Shown here piece after piece: positions 14,685 to 24,023 of a DNA stretch of 64,000 nucleotides (the first letter of the stretch is position 1; each line of letters begins with the position of its first letter). The stretch comes from Kitasatospora gansuensis. GTDB taxonomy: Bacteria > Actinomycetota > Actinomycetes > Streptomycetales > Streptomycetaceae. Made by a program: the position numbers and the translations under genes. Where the stretch lies: the NCBI RefSeq assembly GCF_014203705.1, contig NZ_JACHJR010000001.1, positions 2,728,001-2,792,000 of the forward strand, written 5' to 3'. The notes below the pieces were generated by a model that was not told where the DNA came from, did not search any database, and was given only the letters and a program-made list of their open reading frames with translations.

Positions 14685-17066
14685 GTGACCCCGCTCGGCC
14701 CGAAGCGCGACCGCAGCACGCCCGTGCCCGCCACCTTCCTGCCCGAGCGGCCGGGCAAGCCCGGCCGGCGGCGCGCCGAAGCGGCCCCGGCGGCCCCCCG
14801 GCCCGCCCAACCGGAGCGGGCCGCGGCGAAGCGCCGGGTCCGGGAACCCGAGCCGGTGCCGCACGCCGCGCTCCGGCTGCCGGAGGCGACCCTGCCGCCC
14901 AGCGAGATCGACCGGCTGCTGTCCGGCGAGCACCACGACCCGCACGGCCTGCTCGGCGCGCACCTGACCTCCGAGGGGGTCTCGATCCGGGTGCTGCGCC
15001 CGTTCGCCGAGCGGGTGGTGGTGCACACCGAGCAGGGTCCGGTGGAGCTGACCCACCTTCGGTCCGGCCTGTTCACCGGCCTGCTGCCCGGTGCCGACGA
15101 GATCCCGGCGTACCACCTGCGGGTGAGCTACGCCGGGGTGGAGCACGTCCAGCAGGACGGCTACCGGCTGCCGCCCACCCTCGGCGAGCTGGACCTGCAC
15201 CTGATCGCCGAGGGCCGGCACGAGCAGCTCTGGCAGGCGCTCGGCTCGCACCTGCGCACCGTCGAGGGCATCCCCGGCACCGCCTTCGCGGTCTGGGCGC
15301 CGAACGCCGCCGGGGTCCGGCTGATCGGCGACTTCAACCACTGGGACGGCACCGGCCACCCGATGCGCTCGCTCGGCTCCTCCGGCGTCTGGGAGCTCTT
15401 CGTCCCCGGCCTCGGGGCGGGCACCCAGTACAAGTACGAGATCCACACCCGGCAGGGCTGGGTGCTCAAGAAGGCCGACCCGCTGGCCCGGGCCACCCAG
15501 TGCCCGCCGGAGACCGCCTCGGTGGTCACCGAGTCGGCGTACGAGTGGGGCGACGCCGACTGGCTGGCCCGCCGGGCCCGTACCGTGCACCACCGGGCGC
15601 CGATGTCGGTGTACGAGCTGCACCTCGCCTCCTGGCGCCCCGACCTCACCTCGTACCGCCAGATCGCCGCCGAACTCCCGGCCTATCTCCAGGAGTTGAA
15701 CTTCACCCACGTGGAGTTCATGCCGGTGATGGAGCACCCGTTCGGTGGCTCCTGGGGCTACCAGGTGTCCGGCTTCTACGCCCCGACCGCCCGGCTCGGC
15801 ACCCCGGACGACTTCCGCTTCCTGGTCGACACCCTGCACCAACACGGCATCGGGGTGATCGTCGACTGGGTGCCCGCGCACTTCCCCAAGGACGACTTCG
15901 CGCTGGCCAGGTTCGACGGCGAGCCGCTGTACGAGCCCGCCGACCCGCTGCGCGCCGAGCACCCGGACTGGGGGACGCTGGAGTTCGACTACGGCCGCAC
16001 CGAGGTCCGCAACTTCCTGGTGGCCAACGCGGTCTACTGGTGCGAGGAGTTCCACATCGACGGCCTGCGGGTGGACGCGGTCGCCTCGATGCTCTACCTC
16101 GACTACTCCCGCGAGGGCGGCGACTGGACCCCGAACCAGTTCGGCGGCCGGGAGAACCTGGACGCCGCCGCCTTCCTGCAGGAGATGAACGCCACCGTCT
16201 ACCGACGCTGCCCCGGCGTGGTCACCATCGCCGAGGAGTCCACCGCCTGGGCGGGCGTCACCCGGCCGACCGACACCGGCGGTCTCGGCTTCGGCCTGAA
16301 GTGGAACATGGGCTGGATGCACGACTCGCTGGTCTACATGTCCAAGGAGCCGGTGCACCGCAAGCACCACCACAACGAGATCACCTTCTCGATGGTCTAC
16401 GCGTACTCCGAGAACTACGTGCTGCCGATCTCGCACGACGAGGTGGTGCACGGCAAGCAGGCGCTGGTCTCCAAGATGCCCGGCGACTGGTGGCAGCAGC
16501 GGGCCAACCACCGGGCCTACCTGGGCTTCATGTGGGCCCACCCGGGCAAGCAACTCCTGTTCATGGGGCAGGAGTTCGCCCAGGGCGCGGAGTGGGACCA
16601 CGAGCAGGGCCCGCAGTGGTGGGTGCTGGCCGAGGACTGGCCGGCCGCCGCCGACCACCGGGGCGTGCAGCGTCTGGTCGGCGACCTGAACGGCCGATAC
16701 CTGGCCACCCCGGCGCTCTGGGAGCAGGACACCACCCCGGACGGCTTCCGCTGGCTGGACGGCGGCGCGGCCGAGGACAACGTGCTCTCCTTCGTCCGGT
16801 TCGCCGCCGACGGCAGCCCGCTGGTCGCGGTCTCGAACTTCTCCCCCGTGGTCCGGCACTGCTTCCGGGTCGGCCTGCCCGCCCTGGGCACCCCCGACCA
16901 GCTCTGGGAGGAGGCGCTGAACACCGACGCCACCGAGTACGGCGGCAGCGGCGTCGCCAACTCCCACCCGGTCAAGGCCGAGGCCACCCCCTGGAACGAC
17001 CAGCCCCGCAGCGCCCAGCTGGTCCTGCCGCCGCTGGCCACGGTCTGGCTCCGCCCGGCGAACTGA
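14685..17066 (+). CDS. glgB: 1,4-alpha-glucan branching enzyme
   Basis: Creates alpha-1,6 branches in the GlgE product. 793 residues from GTG 14685, preceded by AGGAGGA (14671-14677). A basic, Pro/Ala-rich stretch of about 55 residues precedes the N-terminal domains. Then come a CBM48-like module ([29 protein letters not shown]) and the GH13 barrel with [16 protein letters not shown], nucleophile Asp in [17 protein letters not shown] (about 463), acid Glu in TIAEESTAW, and [14 protein letters not shown]-rich hairpin lies just after the stop. Confidence 0.94.
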   Translation: MTPLGPKRDRSTPVPATFLPERPGKPGRRRAEAAPAAPRPAQPERAAAKRRVREPEPVPHAALRLPEATLPPSEIDRLLSGEHHDPHGLLGAHLTSEGVSIRVLRPFAERVVVHTEQGPVELTHLRSGLFTGLLPGADEIPAYHLRVSYAGVEHVQQDGYRLPPTLGELDLHLIAEGRHEQLWQALGSHLRTVEGIPGTAFAVWAPNAAGVRLIGDFNHWDGTGHPMRSLGSSGVWELFVPGLGAGTQYKYEIHTRQGWVLKKADPLARATQCPPETASVVTESAYEWGDADWLARRARTVHHRAPMSVYELHLASWRPDLTSYRQIAAELPAYLQELNFTHVEFMPVMEHPFGGSWGYQVSGFYAPTARLGTPDDFRFLVDTLHQHGIGVIVDWVPAHFPKDDFALARFDGEPLYEPADPLRAEHPDWGTLEFDYGRTEVRNFLVANAVYWCEEFHIDGLRVDAVASMLYLDYSREGGDWTPNQFGGRENLDAAAFLQEMNATVYRRCPGVVTIAEESTAWAGVTRPTDTGGLGFGLKWNMGWMHDSLVYMSKEPVHRKHHHNEITFSMVYAYSENYVLPISHDEVVHGKQALVSKMPGDWWQQRANHRAYLGFMWAHPGKQLLFMGQEFAQGAEWDHEQGPQWWVLAEDWPAAADHRGVQRLVGDLNGRYLATPALWEQDTTPDGFRWLDGGAAEDNVLSFVRFAADGSPLVAVSNFSPVVRHCFRVGLPALGTPDQLWEEALNTDATEYGGSGVANSHPVKAEATPWNDQPRSAQLVLPPLATVWLRPAN

Positions 17067-17075
17067 GGCACCGTC

Positions 17076-17116
17076 CGTTCCCGGCGACCGGCCGTAGGGC
17101 CCGGCCGCCGGGGACG
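17076..17116 (+). terminator. Hairpin after glgB
   Basis: A 16-nt arm (17076-17091) pairs with 17101-17116 with one mismatch and one wobble; TTCGTCCC follows. Probable end of the glgE-glgB unit. Confidence 0.5.
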
Positions 17117-17178
17117 TTCGTCCCTTGCCCCCTTCGGCCGGTCGCGCATGCGGACAGCCGTTCCCGGTGCGAATGTAT

Positions 17179-17191
17179 GGTCAATATGACC
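17179..17191 (+). promoter_or_regulatory. Inverted repeat at the pta-ackA promoter
   Basis: GGTCA-ATA-TGACC is a perfect 5-bp inverted repeat about 35 bp before the pta start. It overlaps a -10-like TATGGT (17176-17181). It could be an operator; no regulator is encoded nearby. Confidence 0.35.
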
Positions 17192-17225
17192 GCTGACTGA
17201 GGGACGACCGAAACGGAGCTTCCAC

Positions 17226-19358
17226 GTGGCGCGCAGCGTGTACGTGACCGGGATCGACCGGGGGGACGGCCGGCAGGCCGTCGAACTCGGGGTCATGGAA
17301 CTGCTCACCCGTCAGGTGGACCGGGTCGGTGTGTTCCGCCCGCTGGTCCACGCCCACGCCCCCGGCGAGCCGGGCTCGGACCACGTGGTGGAGCTGCTCC
17401 GCAACCGCTACCGGCTGGACCTGCCGACCACCGAGCTGTACGGCCTCACCTACGAGGAGGCGGCCGCCCTGCAGGCGGCGCAGGGGCAGGACGAGCTGGT
17501 CTCCACCCTGGTCGACCGGTTCCGCGCGCTGGAGCGCCGGTGCCAGGCGGTGCTGGTGCTCGGCACCGACTTCGCCGACACCAACATCCCGGACGAGCTG
17601 GCCTTCAACGCCCGGCTGGCGAACGAGTTCGGCGCCTGGGTGCTGCCGGTGGTCGGCGGCCACGACGAGGACCCGCTGGCGGTGATCGCCGAGGTCCGCA
17701 ACGCCCACCGGGCCTACCGCGACCTGGGCTGCTCGATGCTGGCGATGATCGCCAACCGGGTCGCCCCCGGCGCCAAGCAGCAGATCCAGCGCACCCTGGC
17801 CGAGAAGCTGGCCATCCCCGCGTACGTCCTGCCGGAGGAGCCCGCGCTGGCCGCGCCGACGGTGGCCCAGCTGGTCGAGGCGACCGGCGCCGAGCTGCTG
17901 CTCGGCGACGCGGCGGGCCTGGCCAGGGACGTCCGGGGGTTCGTGTTCGGCGGCGCGATGCTGCCGACCTTCCTGACCGCGCTGACCGAGGGCGCCCTGG
18001 TGGTCACCCCCGGGGACCGGGCCGACCTGGTGATCGGCTCGCTGGCCGCGCACGCCGCCGGGGCCCCGCCGATCGCCGGCGTCCTGCTGACGCTCGGTCA
18101 GCACCCGGGCCCGAACGTGATGGCGCTGGCCGCCCGGCTGGCCCCCGGCACCCCGGTGGCCGTCGTCCCGGAGGGCAGCTGGCTGACCGCCGCCGCGCTC
18201 ACCCATCTGGAGGGCAAGCTCACCCAGGCCAGCCCCCGGAAGGCCGAGATCGCCCTCGGCCTGTTCGAACTGCACGTCGACACCGTCGAGTTGACCAGCC
18301 GGATCGAGCTGAGCCGGTCCGACCGGGTCACCCCGATGATGTTCGAGCACGAGCTGCTGGAGCGGGCCAGGGGCGACCGTCGGCACGTGGTGCTGCCGGA
18401 GGGGGCCGAGGAGCGGGTGCTGCGCGCGGCCGAGATCCTGCTGCGCCGCAACATCTGCGACCTGACCCTGCTGGGCGAGCCGGACGCGATCCGCCGCAAG
18501 GCCGCCGCGCTCGGCATCACCCTGCCCGGCGAGGGTGACGGCGGGACCGACGACCGGGCCAGGGCCCGGCTGGTCGACCCGGCCACCAGCCCGCTGCGCC
18601 AGCAGTTCGCCGAGCTGTACGCCAAGCTGCGCGCGCACAAGGGCATGACGGTCGAGCTCGCGCTCGACGTGGTCACCGACGTCTCCTACTTCGGCACCCT
18701 GATGGTCCAGGAGGGCATCGCCGACGGCATGGTCTCCGGCGCGGTGCACTCCACCGCCGCGACCATCCGCCCCGCCTTCGAGGTGATCAAGACCGCGCCG
18801 GGCGCGGCGATCGTCTCCTCGGTCTTCTTCATGTGCCTGGCCGACAAGGTGCTGGTCTACGGCGACTGCGCGGTCAACCCCGACCCGGACGCCCAGCAGC
18901 TGGCCGACATCGCCATCCAGTCGGCCGAGACCGCCGCCCAGTTCGGCGTCGAGCCCCGGGTCGCGATGCTCTCCTATTCCACCGGCACCTCCGGCTCCGG
19001 CGCGGACGTGGACAAGGTCCGCAAGGCCACCGAGCTGGTCCGCGAGCTGCGCCCGGACCTGCTGGTGGAGGGGCCGATCCAGTACGACGCGGCGGTCGAC
19101 GCGCACGTCGCGGCCACCAAGCTGCCCGGCTCCGAGGTGGCGGGCCGGGCCACCGTGCTGATCTTCCCGGACCTCAACACCGGCAACAACACCTACAAGG
19201 CGGTGCAGCGCTCGGCCGGTGCGGTGGCCGTCGGCCCGGTGCTGCAGGGCCTGCGCAAGCCCGTCAACGACCTGTCCAGGGGCGCGCTGGTCCAGGACAT
19301 CGTCAACACCGTCGCGATCACCGCCATCCAGGCCCAGAACGAAGGAGCGGCCTCGTGA
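17226..19358 (+). CDS. pta: Phosphate acetyltransferase, long form
   Basis: Interconverts acetyl-CoA and acetyl phosphate. 710 residues from GTG 17226. Three-domain layout: N-terminal BioD-like domain (VYVTGIDRGDGRQAVELG; the P-loop lacks the Lys-Ser/Thr of active NTPases, which may be normal in actinobacteria), a DRTGG regulatory domain in the middle, and a C-terminal PTA_PTB catalytic domain (about 380-700: MFEHELLERA, SGAVHSTAATIRPAFEVIKT, SYSTGTSGSGADV, FPDLNTGNNTYKAVQRSA). The stop overlaps the ackA start (GTGA), so the two are co-translated. Confidence 0.94.
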   Translation: MARSVYVTGIDRGDGRQAVELGVMELLTRQVDRVGVFRPLVHAHAPGEPGSDHVVELLRNRYRLDLPTTELYGLTYEEAAALQAAQGQDELVSTLVDRFRALERRCQAVLVLGTDFADTNIPDELAFNARLANEFGAWVLPVVGGHDEDPLAVIAEVRNAHRAYRDLGCSMLAMIANRVAPGAKQQIQRTLAEKLAIPAYVLPEEPALAAPTVAQLVEATGAELLLGDAAGLARDVRGFVFGGAMLPTFLTALTEGALVVTPGDRADLVIGSLAAHAAGAPPIAGVLLTLGQHPGPNVMALAARLAPGTPVAVVPEGSWLTAAALTHLEGKLTQASPRKAEIALGLFELHVDTVELTSRIELSRSDRVTPMMFEHELLERARGDRRHVVLPEGAEERVLRAAEILLRRNICDLTLLGEPDAIRRKAAALGITLPGEGDGGTDDRARARLVDPATSPLRQQFAELYAKLRAHKGMTVELALDVVTDVSYFGTLMVQEGIADGMVSGAVHSTAATIRPAFEVIKTAPGAAIVSSVFFMCLADKVLVYGDCAVNPDPDAQQLADIAIQSAETAAQFGVEPRVAMLSYSTGTSGSGADVDKVRKATELVRELRPDLLVEGPIQYDAAVDAHVAATKLPGSEVAGRATVLIFPDLNTGNNTYKAVQRSAGAVAVGPVLQGLRKPVNDLSRGALVQDIVNTVAITAIQAQNEGAAS

Positions 19359-20560
19359 GCGACGCCACCCGGGTCCTCGTCCTCAACGCCGGCTCCTCCT
19401 CGGTCAAGTACCAGCTGATCGACATGGTGGACGGCGCCCGGCTGGCCGCCGGCCTGGTCGAGCGGATCGGCGAGAGCAATGGCCGGCTCGCGCACACCCC
19501 GCCCGGCGGCGACCGCCGGGAGACCGTCCAGGTCTTCCCCGACCACGGCGCCGCGCTCAAGGCGGTGGCCGAGGAGCTGGCCGCCGACGGCCTCGGCCTG
19601 GACTCCCCCGAGCTGGCCGCGATCGGCCACCGGGTGGTGCACGGCGGCCTGCGGTTCACCGCGCCGACCCTGGTCACCGACGAGGTGCTGACCGAGATCC
19701 GCCGCCTCATCCCGGTCGCCCCGCTGCACAACCCGGCCAACATCACCGGCATCGAGGTGGCCCGCGCACTGCGCCCCGACCTGCCGCAGGTGGCCGTCTT
19801 CGACACCGCCTTCCACGCCACCATGCCGGAGTACGCGGCCAGGTACGCGATCGACAAGGCGGTGGCGGACGAGCACCGGGTGCGCCGCTACGGCTTCCAC
19901 GGCACCTCGCACCAGTACGTCTCGCGGGCCACCGCCCGGTTGCTCGGCAAGGACCCGGCCGAGGTGAACGTGATCGTGCTGCACCTGGGCAACGGCGGCT
20001 CGGCCTCGGCGGTCGCGGGCGGGGTCTGCGTGGACACCTCGATGGGCCTCACCCCCCTGGAGGGCCTGGTGATGGGCACTCGTTCGGGTGATGTCGACCC
20101 GGGCGTGGTCTTCCATCTGCACCGGGTGGGCGGCCTGACGATCGATGAGATCGACGAGCTGCTGAACCGCCGTAGCGGCCTGCTCGGCCTGTGCGGCGAC
20201 AACGACATGCGCGAGATCATGCGACGCGCGGACCAGGGCGACGCCGATGCGAAGCTGGCCTTCGACACCTACGTCCACCGGCTGCGCAAGTACCTCGGCG
20301 GCTACTACGCGGTGCTCGGCCGGGTGGACGCGATCGCGTTCACCGCGGGTGTCGGCGAGAACGCCGCGCCGGTCCGCGCGGCCGCCTGCGCCGGTCTGGA
20401 GGAGCTGGGCATCACGGTGGACCCGGAGCTGAACGCGGTCCGCTCCGGCGAGGCCCGGGTGATCTCCCCCGAGTACGGACGGGTGACCGTCGCGGTGGTA
20501 CCCACGGACGAGGAGCTGGAGATCGCGCAGCAGTCCTTCGCCCTGGTGCACGGCGCCTGA
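19355..20560 (+). CDS. ackA: Acetate kinase
   Basis: Converts acetyl phosphate and ADP to acetate and ATP. 401 residues from GTG 19355, which overlaps the pta stop. GGAG lies about 8 nt upstream. Family landmarks: LVLNAGSSSVKYQLID at the N-terminus, IGHRVVHGG, FDTAFHATMP, YGFHGTSHQYVS, HLGNGGSASAVAGG, DTSMGLTPLEGLVMGTRSGDVDPG and FTAGVGENA. Full length for the family. With pta it forms an overflow or acetate-assimilation pathway, placed upstream of pyruvate kinase. Confidence 0.95.
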   Translation: MSDATRVLVLNAGSSSVKYQLIDMVDGARLAAGLVERIGESNGRLAHTPPGGDRRETVQVFPDHGAALKAVAEELAADGLGLDSPELAAIGHRVVHGGLRFTAPTLVTDEVLTEIRRLIPVAPLHNPANITGIEVARALRPDLPQVAVFDTAFHATMPEYAARYAIDKAVADEHRVRRYGFHGTSHQYVSRATARLLGKDPAEVNVIVLHLGNGGSASAVAGGVCVDTSMGLTPLEGLVMGTRSGDVDPGVVFHLHRVGGLTIDEIDELLNRRSGLLGLCGDNDMREIMRRADQGDADAKLAFDTYVHRLRKYLGGYYAVLGRVDAIAFTAGVGENAAPVRAAACAGLEELGITVDPELNAVRSGEARVISPEYGRVTVAVVPTDEELEIAQQSFALVHGA

Positions 20561-20644
20561 CGACCCGTCAGCATCCCACGCTTCGGGACGGTTCGTCGGC
20601 GATCTCTCATCATTCGAGCGGAATGCACCCATAACACGAACGGA

Positions 20645-20650
20645 TAGACT
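20645..20650 (+). promoter_or_regulatory. Probable -10 box for pyk
   Basis: TAGACT lies 7 nt before the pyk ATG with no Shine-Dalgarno between, consistent with a leaderless transcript separate from pta-ackA. No clear -35. Confidence 0.45.
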
Positions 20651-20657
20651 GACCGAT

Positions 20658-22088
20658 ATGCGCCGAGCGAAAATTGTCTGCACCCTGGGTCCTGCCACGG
20701 ACTCCTACGAACAGCTGAAGGCCATCGTCGAGGCGGGCATGAACGTCGCCCGACTGAACATGAGCCACGGCTCCCACGCGGAGCACGAGGAGCGGTACCG
20801 CAAGGTCCGCCAGGTGTCCCAGGACACCGGCCGCACCATCGGCATCCTGGCCGACCTCCAGGGCCCGAAGATCCGTCTGGCGACCTTCGCCAACGGCCCG
20901 GTGACGGTCGACAACGGTGACGAGTTCACCATCACCACCGAGGACGTGCCCGGGGACCAGCACGTCTGCGGTACCACCTACAAGGGCCTGCCCGGCGACG
21001 TGAAGCCCGGCGACCCGATCCTGATCAACGATGGGGTCATCGCCCTGGAGGTCGTCAGCGTCGACGGCCCGCGGGTGAAGACCGTGGTGATCGAGGGCGG
21101 CGTGCTCTCGAACAACAAGGGCATCAACCTGCCCGGCGCGGCCGTGAACGTGCCCGCGCTGTCCGAGAAGGACAAGGACGACCTGCGGTTCGCGCTGGAG
21201 CTGGGCGTCGACATGGTCGCGCTCTCCTTCGTCCGGAACGCGGGCGACATCCACGACGTGCACAAGGTGATGGACGAGGTCGGCATCCGCGTCCCGGTCA
21301 TCGCCAAGATCGAGAAGCCGCAGGCCGTCGAGGCGATGGAGGAGATCGTCCTCGCCTTCGACGCGATCATGGTGGCCCGTGGTGACCTCGCGGTGGAGTA
21401 CCCGCTGGAGAAGGTGCCGCTGGTCCAGAAGCAGCTGATCACGCTGGCCCGCCGGAACGCCAAGCCGGTCATCGTCGCCACCCAGATGATGGAGTCGATG
21501 ATCCACGCCTCGCGGCCGACCCGCGCCGAGGTCTCGGACGTCGCCAACGCGATCCTGGACGGGGCGGACGCGATCATGCTCTCCGCCGAGTCCAGCGTCG
21601 GCAAGTACCCGGTCGAGACGGTCAAGACCATGAGCCGGATCGCCGAGACGGCCGAGGAGGAGCTGCTCTCGCAGGGCCTCCAGCCGCTCAACCCGGGCCG
21701 CAAGCCGCGCACCCAGAGCGGCTCGATCGCCCGCGCCGCCTGCGAGCTGGGCGACTTCCTGAACGCCGAGGCGCTGGTGGCCTTCACCAAGTCCGGCGAC
21801 ACCGCTCGCCGGCTGTCCCGCTACCGCTCGCCGATCCCGGTGATCGCGTTCACCCCGGACGCCTCCACCCGCGCCCAGCTCTCGCTGAGCTGGGGCGTCG
21901 AGGCGTACGTGACCGAGCAGGTCGAGACCACCGACGCGATGGTGGCCCAGGTCGACCAGGAGCTGCTGGCCCTGCGCCGCCTGAACGAGGGCGACACCGT
22001 CATCGTGACGGCCGGCTCCCCGCCCGGCATCCCCGGCAACACCAACATGGTCCAGGTCCACCACCTGGGCACCCGCGCGGCTCTCTGA
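20658..22088 (+). CDS. pyk: Pyruvate kinase
   Basis: Final ATP-forming step of glycolysis, phosphoenolpyruvate to pyruvate. 476 residues. Motifs include RRAKIVCTLGPA, NVARLNMSHG, ILADLQGPKIRL, the signature IAKIEKPQAVEAMEEI with its catalytic Lys, MVARGDLAVEYP, ATQMMESMI and ESSVGKYPVETV. Downstream of the ackA stop by about 100 bp with its own probable promoter; ends at a textbook terminator. Confidence 0.96.
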   Translation: MRRAKIVCTLGPATDSYEQLKAIVEAGMNVARLNMSHGSHAEHEERYRKVRQVSQDTGRTIGILADLQGPKIRLATFANGPVTVDNGDEFTITTEDVPGDQHVCGTTYKGLPGDVKPGDPILINDGVIALEVVSVDGPRVKTVVIEGGVLSNNKGINLPGAAVNVPALSEKDKDDLRFALELGVDMVALSFVRNAGDIHDVHKVMDEVGIRVPVIAKIEKPQAVEAMEEIVLAFDAIMVARGDLAVEYPLEKVPLVQKQLITLARRNAKPVIVATQMMESMIHASRPTRAEVSDVANAILDGADAIMLSAESSVGKYPVETVKTMSRIAETAEEELLSQGLQPLNPGRKPRTQSGSIARAACELGDFLNAEALVAFTKSGDTARRLSRYRSPIPVIAFTPDASTRAQLSLSWGVEAYVTEQVETTDAMVAQVDQELLALRRLNEGDTVIVTAGSPPGIPGNTNMVQVHHLGTRAAL

Positions 22089-22102
22089 GCCCCGCCCGCC
22101 AC

Positions 22103-22152
22103 AACGCCCGTGGGGCGCCCCGGAGTTCGGGGCGCCCCACGGGCGTTTTTCA
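22103..22152. terminator. Strong intrinsic terminator after pyk
   Basis: Perfect 19-bp stem (22103-22121 with 22129-22147), 7-nt loop, then TTTTT on the plus strand. It lies between convergent genes and can also serve the minus-strand gene ending at 22160. Confidence 0.85.
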
Positions 22153-22159
22153 GCTGCTT

Positions 22160-23392
22160 CTAGTACGGCGTGGTGTCGTTGAAGAGGTGCATGCCGGGGA
22201 TCTTCAGGGTGCCGCCGAACTGGCCGGCCTGGACGGCCTTGGCCTGGGTCAGCGTCAGGTCGAGCGGGATCGGGACGGTGCTGAGCATGTCCCAGAGCCA
22301 CTTCGGCAGGGTGTTCGGGGTGAGCGTGATCTCGCCCAGGTCGATCGGGATCGGCAGGCCGATCACCTCGGCCAGGTGGCCGGAGAGGCTCTCCACGTAC
22401 ATCGTGACCGGGCCCTGACGCATGGTCGAGGTCGACCCGGGGCGGCTCTTCACGTGAAAGGTCTTGCCGGTGATCTGGATCGTCGACATGTCGAGGTTCT
22501 CGATGTCCACGCTCGCTGTGGTGAACTTCAGCACCCGCTTGGTGCCGCTCGGCGTCTTCACGTCGTAGACGCCGTTGAAGACCGAGCCGTGCAGGGCCAG
22601 CCGGGTGGAACGGAGCGTCCAGTTCTGCTCCGGCACCACGTGCCCGGGGGCGGCCTGACGGGCCTTCACCGAGCGGGTGTCCACCGCGCAGTTCGGGTCG
22701 GCCGAGGGCGAGGCGGCGGCGGCGGCCGAACTGCCCAGCTTGGGCTTGGCCGGGACGCCCGACTTGGTGCCGCCGACCGGCCGCGAGGTCGGGGACGGGA
22801 CGGCGGTCGGCGTCGCGGCCCGGGGGGCCACCGTGGCGGTCGGGACCGGCGCCGGGGTCGCCGGCGTCGCCGGGGCCGAACTGGGGCTCGGGCTCGGGCT
22901 CGGCTTCGACGTCGGGGACGGGCTCGGCTTCGGCGGCAGGAAGACGCCCACGATGTCGTCGATGATGCCGTTCGGGGCGACCTCGCCCTGGGCGGTGCGC
23001 GGCTGGGCCGCACCGGACGGGCTCGGCGTGCCCAGCGGCGCGGCGGCGCTCGCGGAGCCGCTCGGCGCGGTGCTCGGCGTGCTCGGCACGCTCGGCGCAC
23101 TCGGCGCGTCCGTCGGTACCAGCGTCGGCACCGAGGTGGGCAGCCCGGGGCTACCCGGCAGCGGGGTCAGCTCGCTCTTCGGGACCGGGATCTCCTCCAG
23201 CACCGTGTCCGGGGCGCTGGCGCAGTTCTTCGGGGTCTCGGCGGAGGCCAGCGTCGGGATCGCGCCCATCAGCAGCGCGGTCGGCACCGCGGCCAGCGCG
23301 AACGCCCGGCCGCGCAGCCGGGAGCCGCGCCTCGGTGCGGCGTGCCGCGGGCCCGGCAGCGGGGTCCCGGTCGGCTCGTCTCGGTCGGTCAC
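22160..23392 (-). CDS. Secreted Pro/Ser/Thr-rich protein with DUF6230-like C-terminal domain (unknown function)
   Basis: 410 residues, GTG start at 23392 overlapping the stop of the upstream membrane-protein gene (GTGA). After a basic N-terminus a hydrophobic stretch (FALAAVPTALLMGAIPTLASA, about 30-50) is a signal peptide or anchor. A long low-complexity linker rich in Pro, Ser, Ala and Thr follows (about 70-235). The C-terminal 150 residues form a compact domain (KTPSGTKRVLKFTTASVDIE ... TLKIPGMHLFNDTTPY) whose beta-rich pattern loosely resembles the DUF6230 protein three genes up. No lipase GxSxG or protease motif. Probably an exported envelope component; function unknown. Confidence 0.75.
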   Translation of the reverse strand: MTDRDEPTGTPLPGPRHAAPRRGSRLRGRAFALAAVPTALLMGAIPTLASAETPKNCASAPDTVLEEIPVPKSELTPLPGSPGLPTSVPTLVPTDAPSAPSVPSTPSTAPSGSASAAAPLGTPSPSGAAQPRTAQGEVAPNGIIDDIVGVFLPPKPSPSPTSKPSPSPSPSSAPATPATPAPVPTATVAPRAATPTAVPSPTSRPVGGTKSGVPAKPKLGSSAAAAASPSADPNCAVDTRSVKARQAAPGHVVPEQNWTLRSTRLALHGSVFNGVYDVKTPSGTKRVLKFTTASVDIENLDMSTIQITGKTFHVKSRPGSTSTMRQGPVTMYVESLSGHLAEVIGLPIPIDLGEITLTPNTLPKWLWDMLSTVPIPLDLTLTQAKAVQAGQFGGTLKIPGMHLFNDTTPY

Positions 23393-23904
23393 CGTTGCCC
23401 CTCCGGATCGGCGGCCTGCGGCTGGGCGGGCAGCAGCTGGGTGTCGGCGGCCTGCTCCGGCTGCTCACCGGTGAACTCGGCGCCCTCGACGGCCGGTTCC
23501 TCCTTCAGCGGGGCCCACGAGACCAGCAGACCGCCGGCCACCAGGCCGAGCAGGAAGCCGAGCAGGAAGCCGCCGAAGTTGGAGACCGGGATGGAAATCA
23601 GGCTGAGGATGGTGGTGGCCACCCCGCAGAACACCCGGACCACCGGCTGGAACCACGCGGTCAGCCCGAGCGCGATCAGCAGCACGCCGATCACCAGCGA
23701 GCCCGCGCCGGCCGTGGTCGACATGGCCATCGTGAGCTGACCGAGCTTCAGGTGGAAGTACGGGAAGTACAGGATCGGCCCGCCCGCCAGGATGGCCAGC
23801 AGCCCGCCCCAGAACGGTCGGGTGTGCCGCCAGGTACGGAACCTCTCCCAGGGGGTCGCCTGGCTCTCCTGCTGGGGCCACGGGGGGACGGTAGCGCTGG
23901 ACAC
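23389..23904 (-). CDS. DUF6114-like integral membrane protein
   Basis: 171 residues from GTG 23904 (GAGGAG upstream). Four predicted membrane helices: FWGGLLAILAGGPILYF, MSTTAGAGSLVIGVLLIALG, VFCGVATTILSLISIPV and FLLGFLLGLVAGGLLVSW. The C-terminal tail is acidic and Gln/Ala-rich. Overlaps the following secreted-protein gene by four bases, so the two are produced together. Lies 120 bp after the DUF6230-like gene, separated by a hairpin. Function unknown. Confidence 0.75.
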   Translation of the reverse strand: MSSATVPPWPQQESQATPWERFRTWRHTRPFWGGLLAILAGGPILYFPYFHLKLGQLTMAMSTTAGAGSLVIGVLLIALGLTAWFQPVVRVFCGVATTILSLISIPVSNFGGFLLGFLLGLVAGGLLVSWAPLKEEPAVEGAEFTGEQPEQAADTQLLPAQPQAADPEGQR

Positions 23905-23951
23905 GAGGCAGCTCCTCGGTGGTACTCGCAGGCGGGAAAGTCGGAGAGGGT

Positions 23952-23987
23952 ACGGCCGGGACGGGGCGGTGGCCCCGCCCCGGCCGT
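23952..23987 (-). terminator. Hairpin between DUF6230-like and DUF6114-like genes
   Basis: 16-bp stem with one mismatch (23952-23967 with 23972-23987) and a 4-nt loop; no T-run. It may cut downstream expression, so that more DUF6230-like protein is made than the two later products. Confidence 0.45.
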
Positions 23988-24023
23988 GACGAGCGGTCAG
24001 TCAGGTCGTCCGGAGACGGACTG

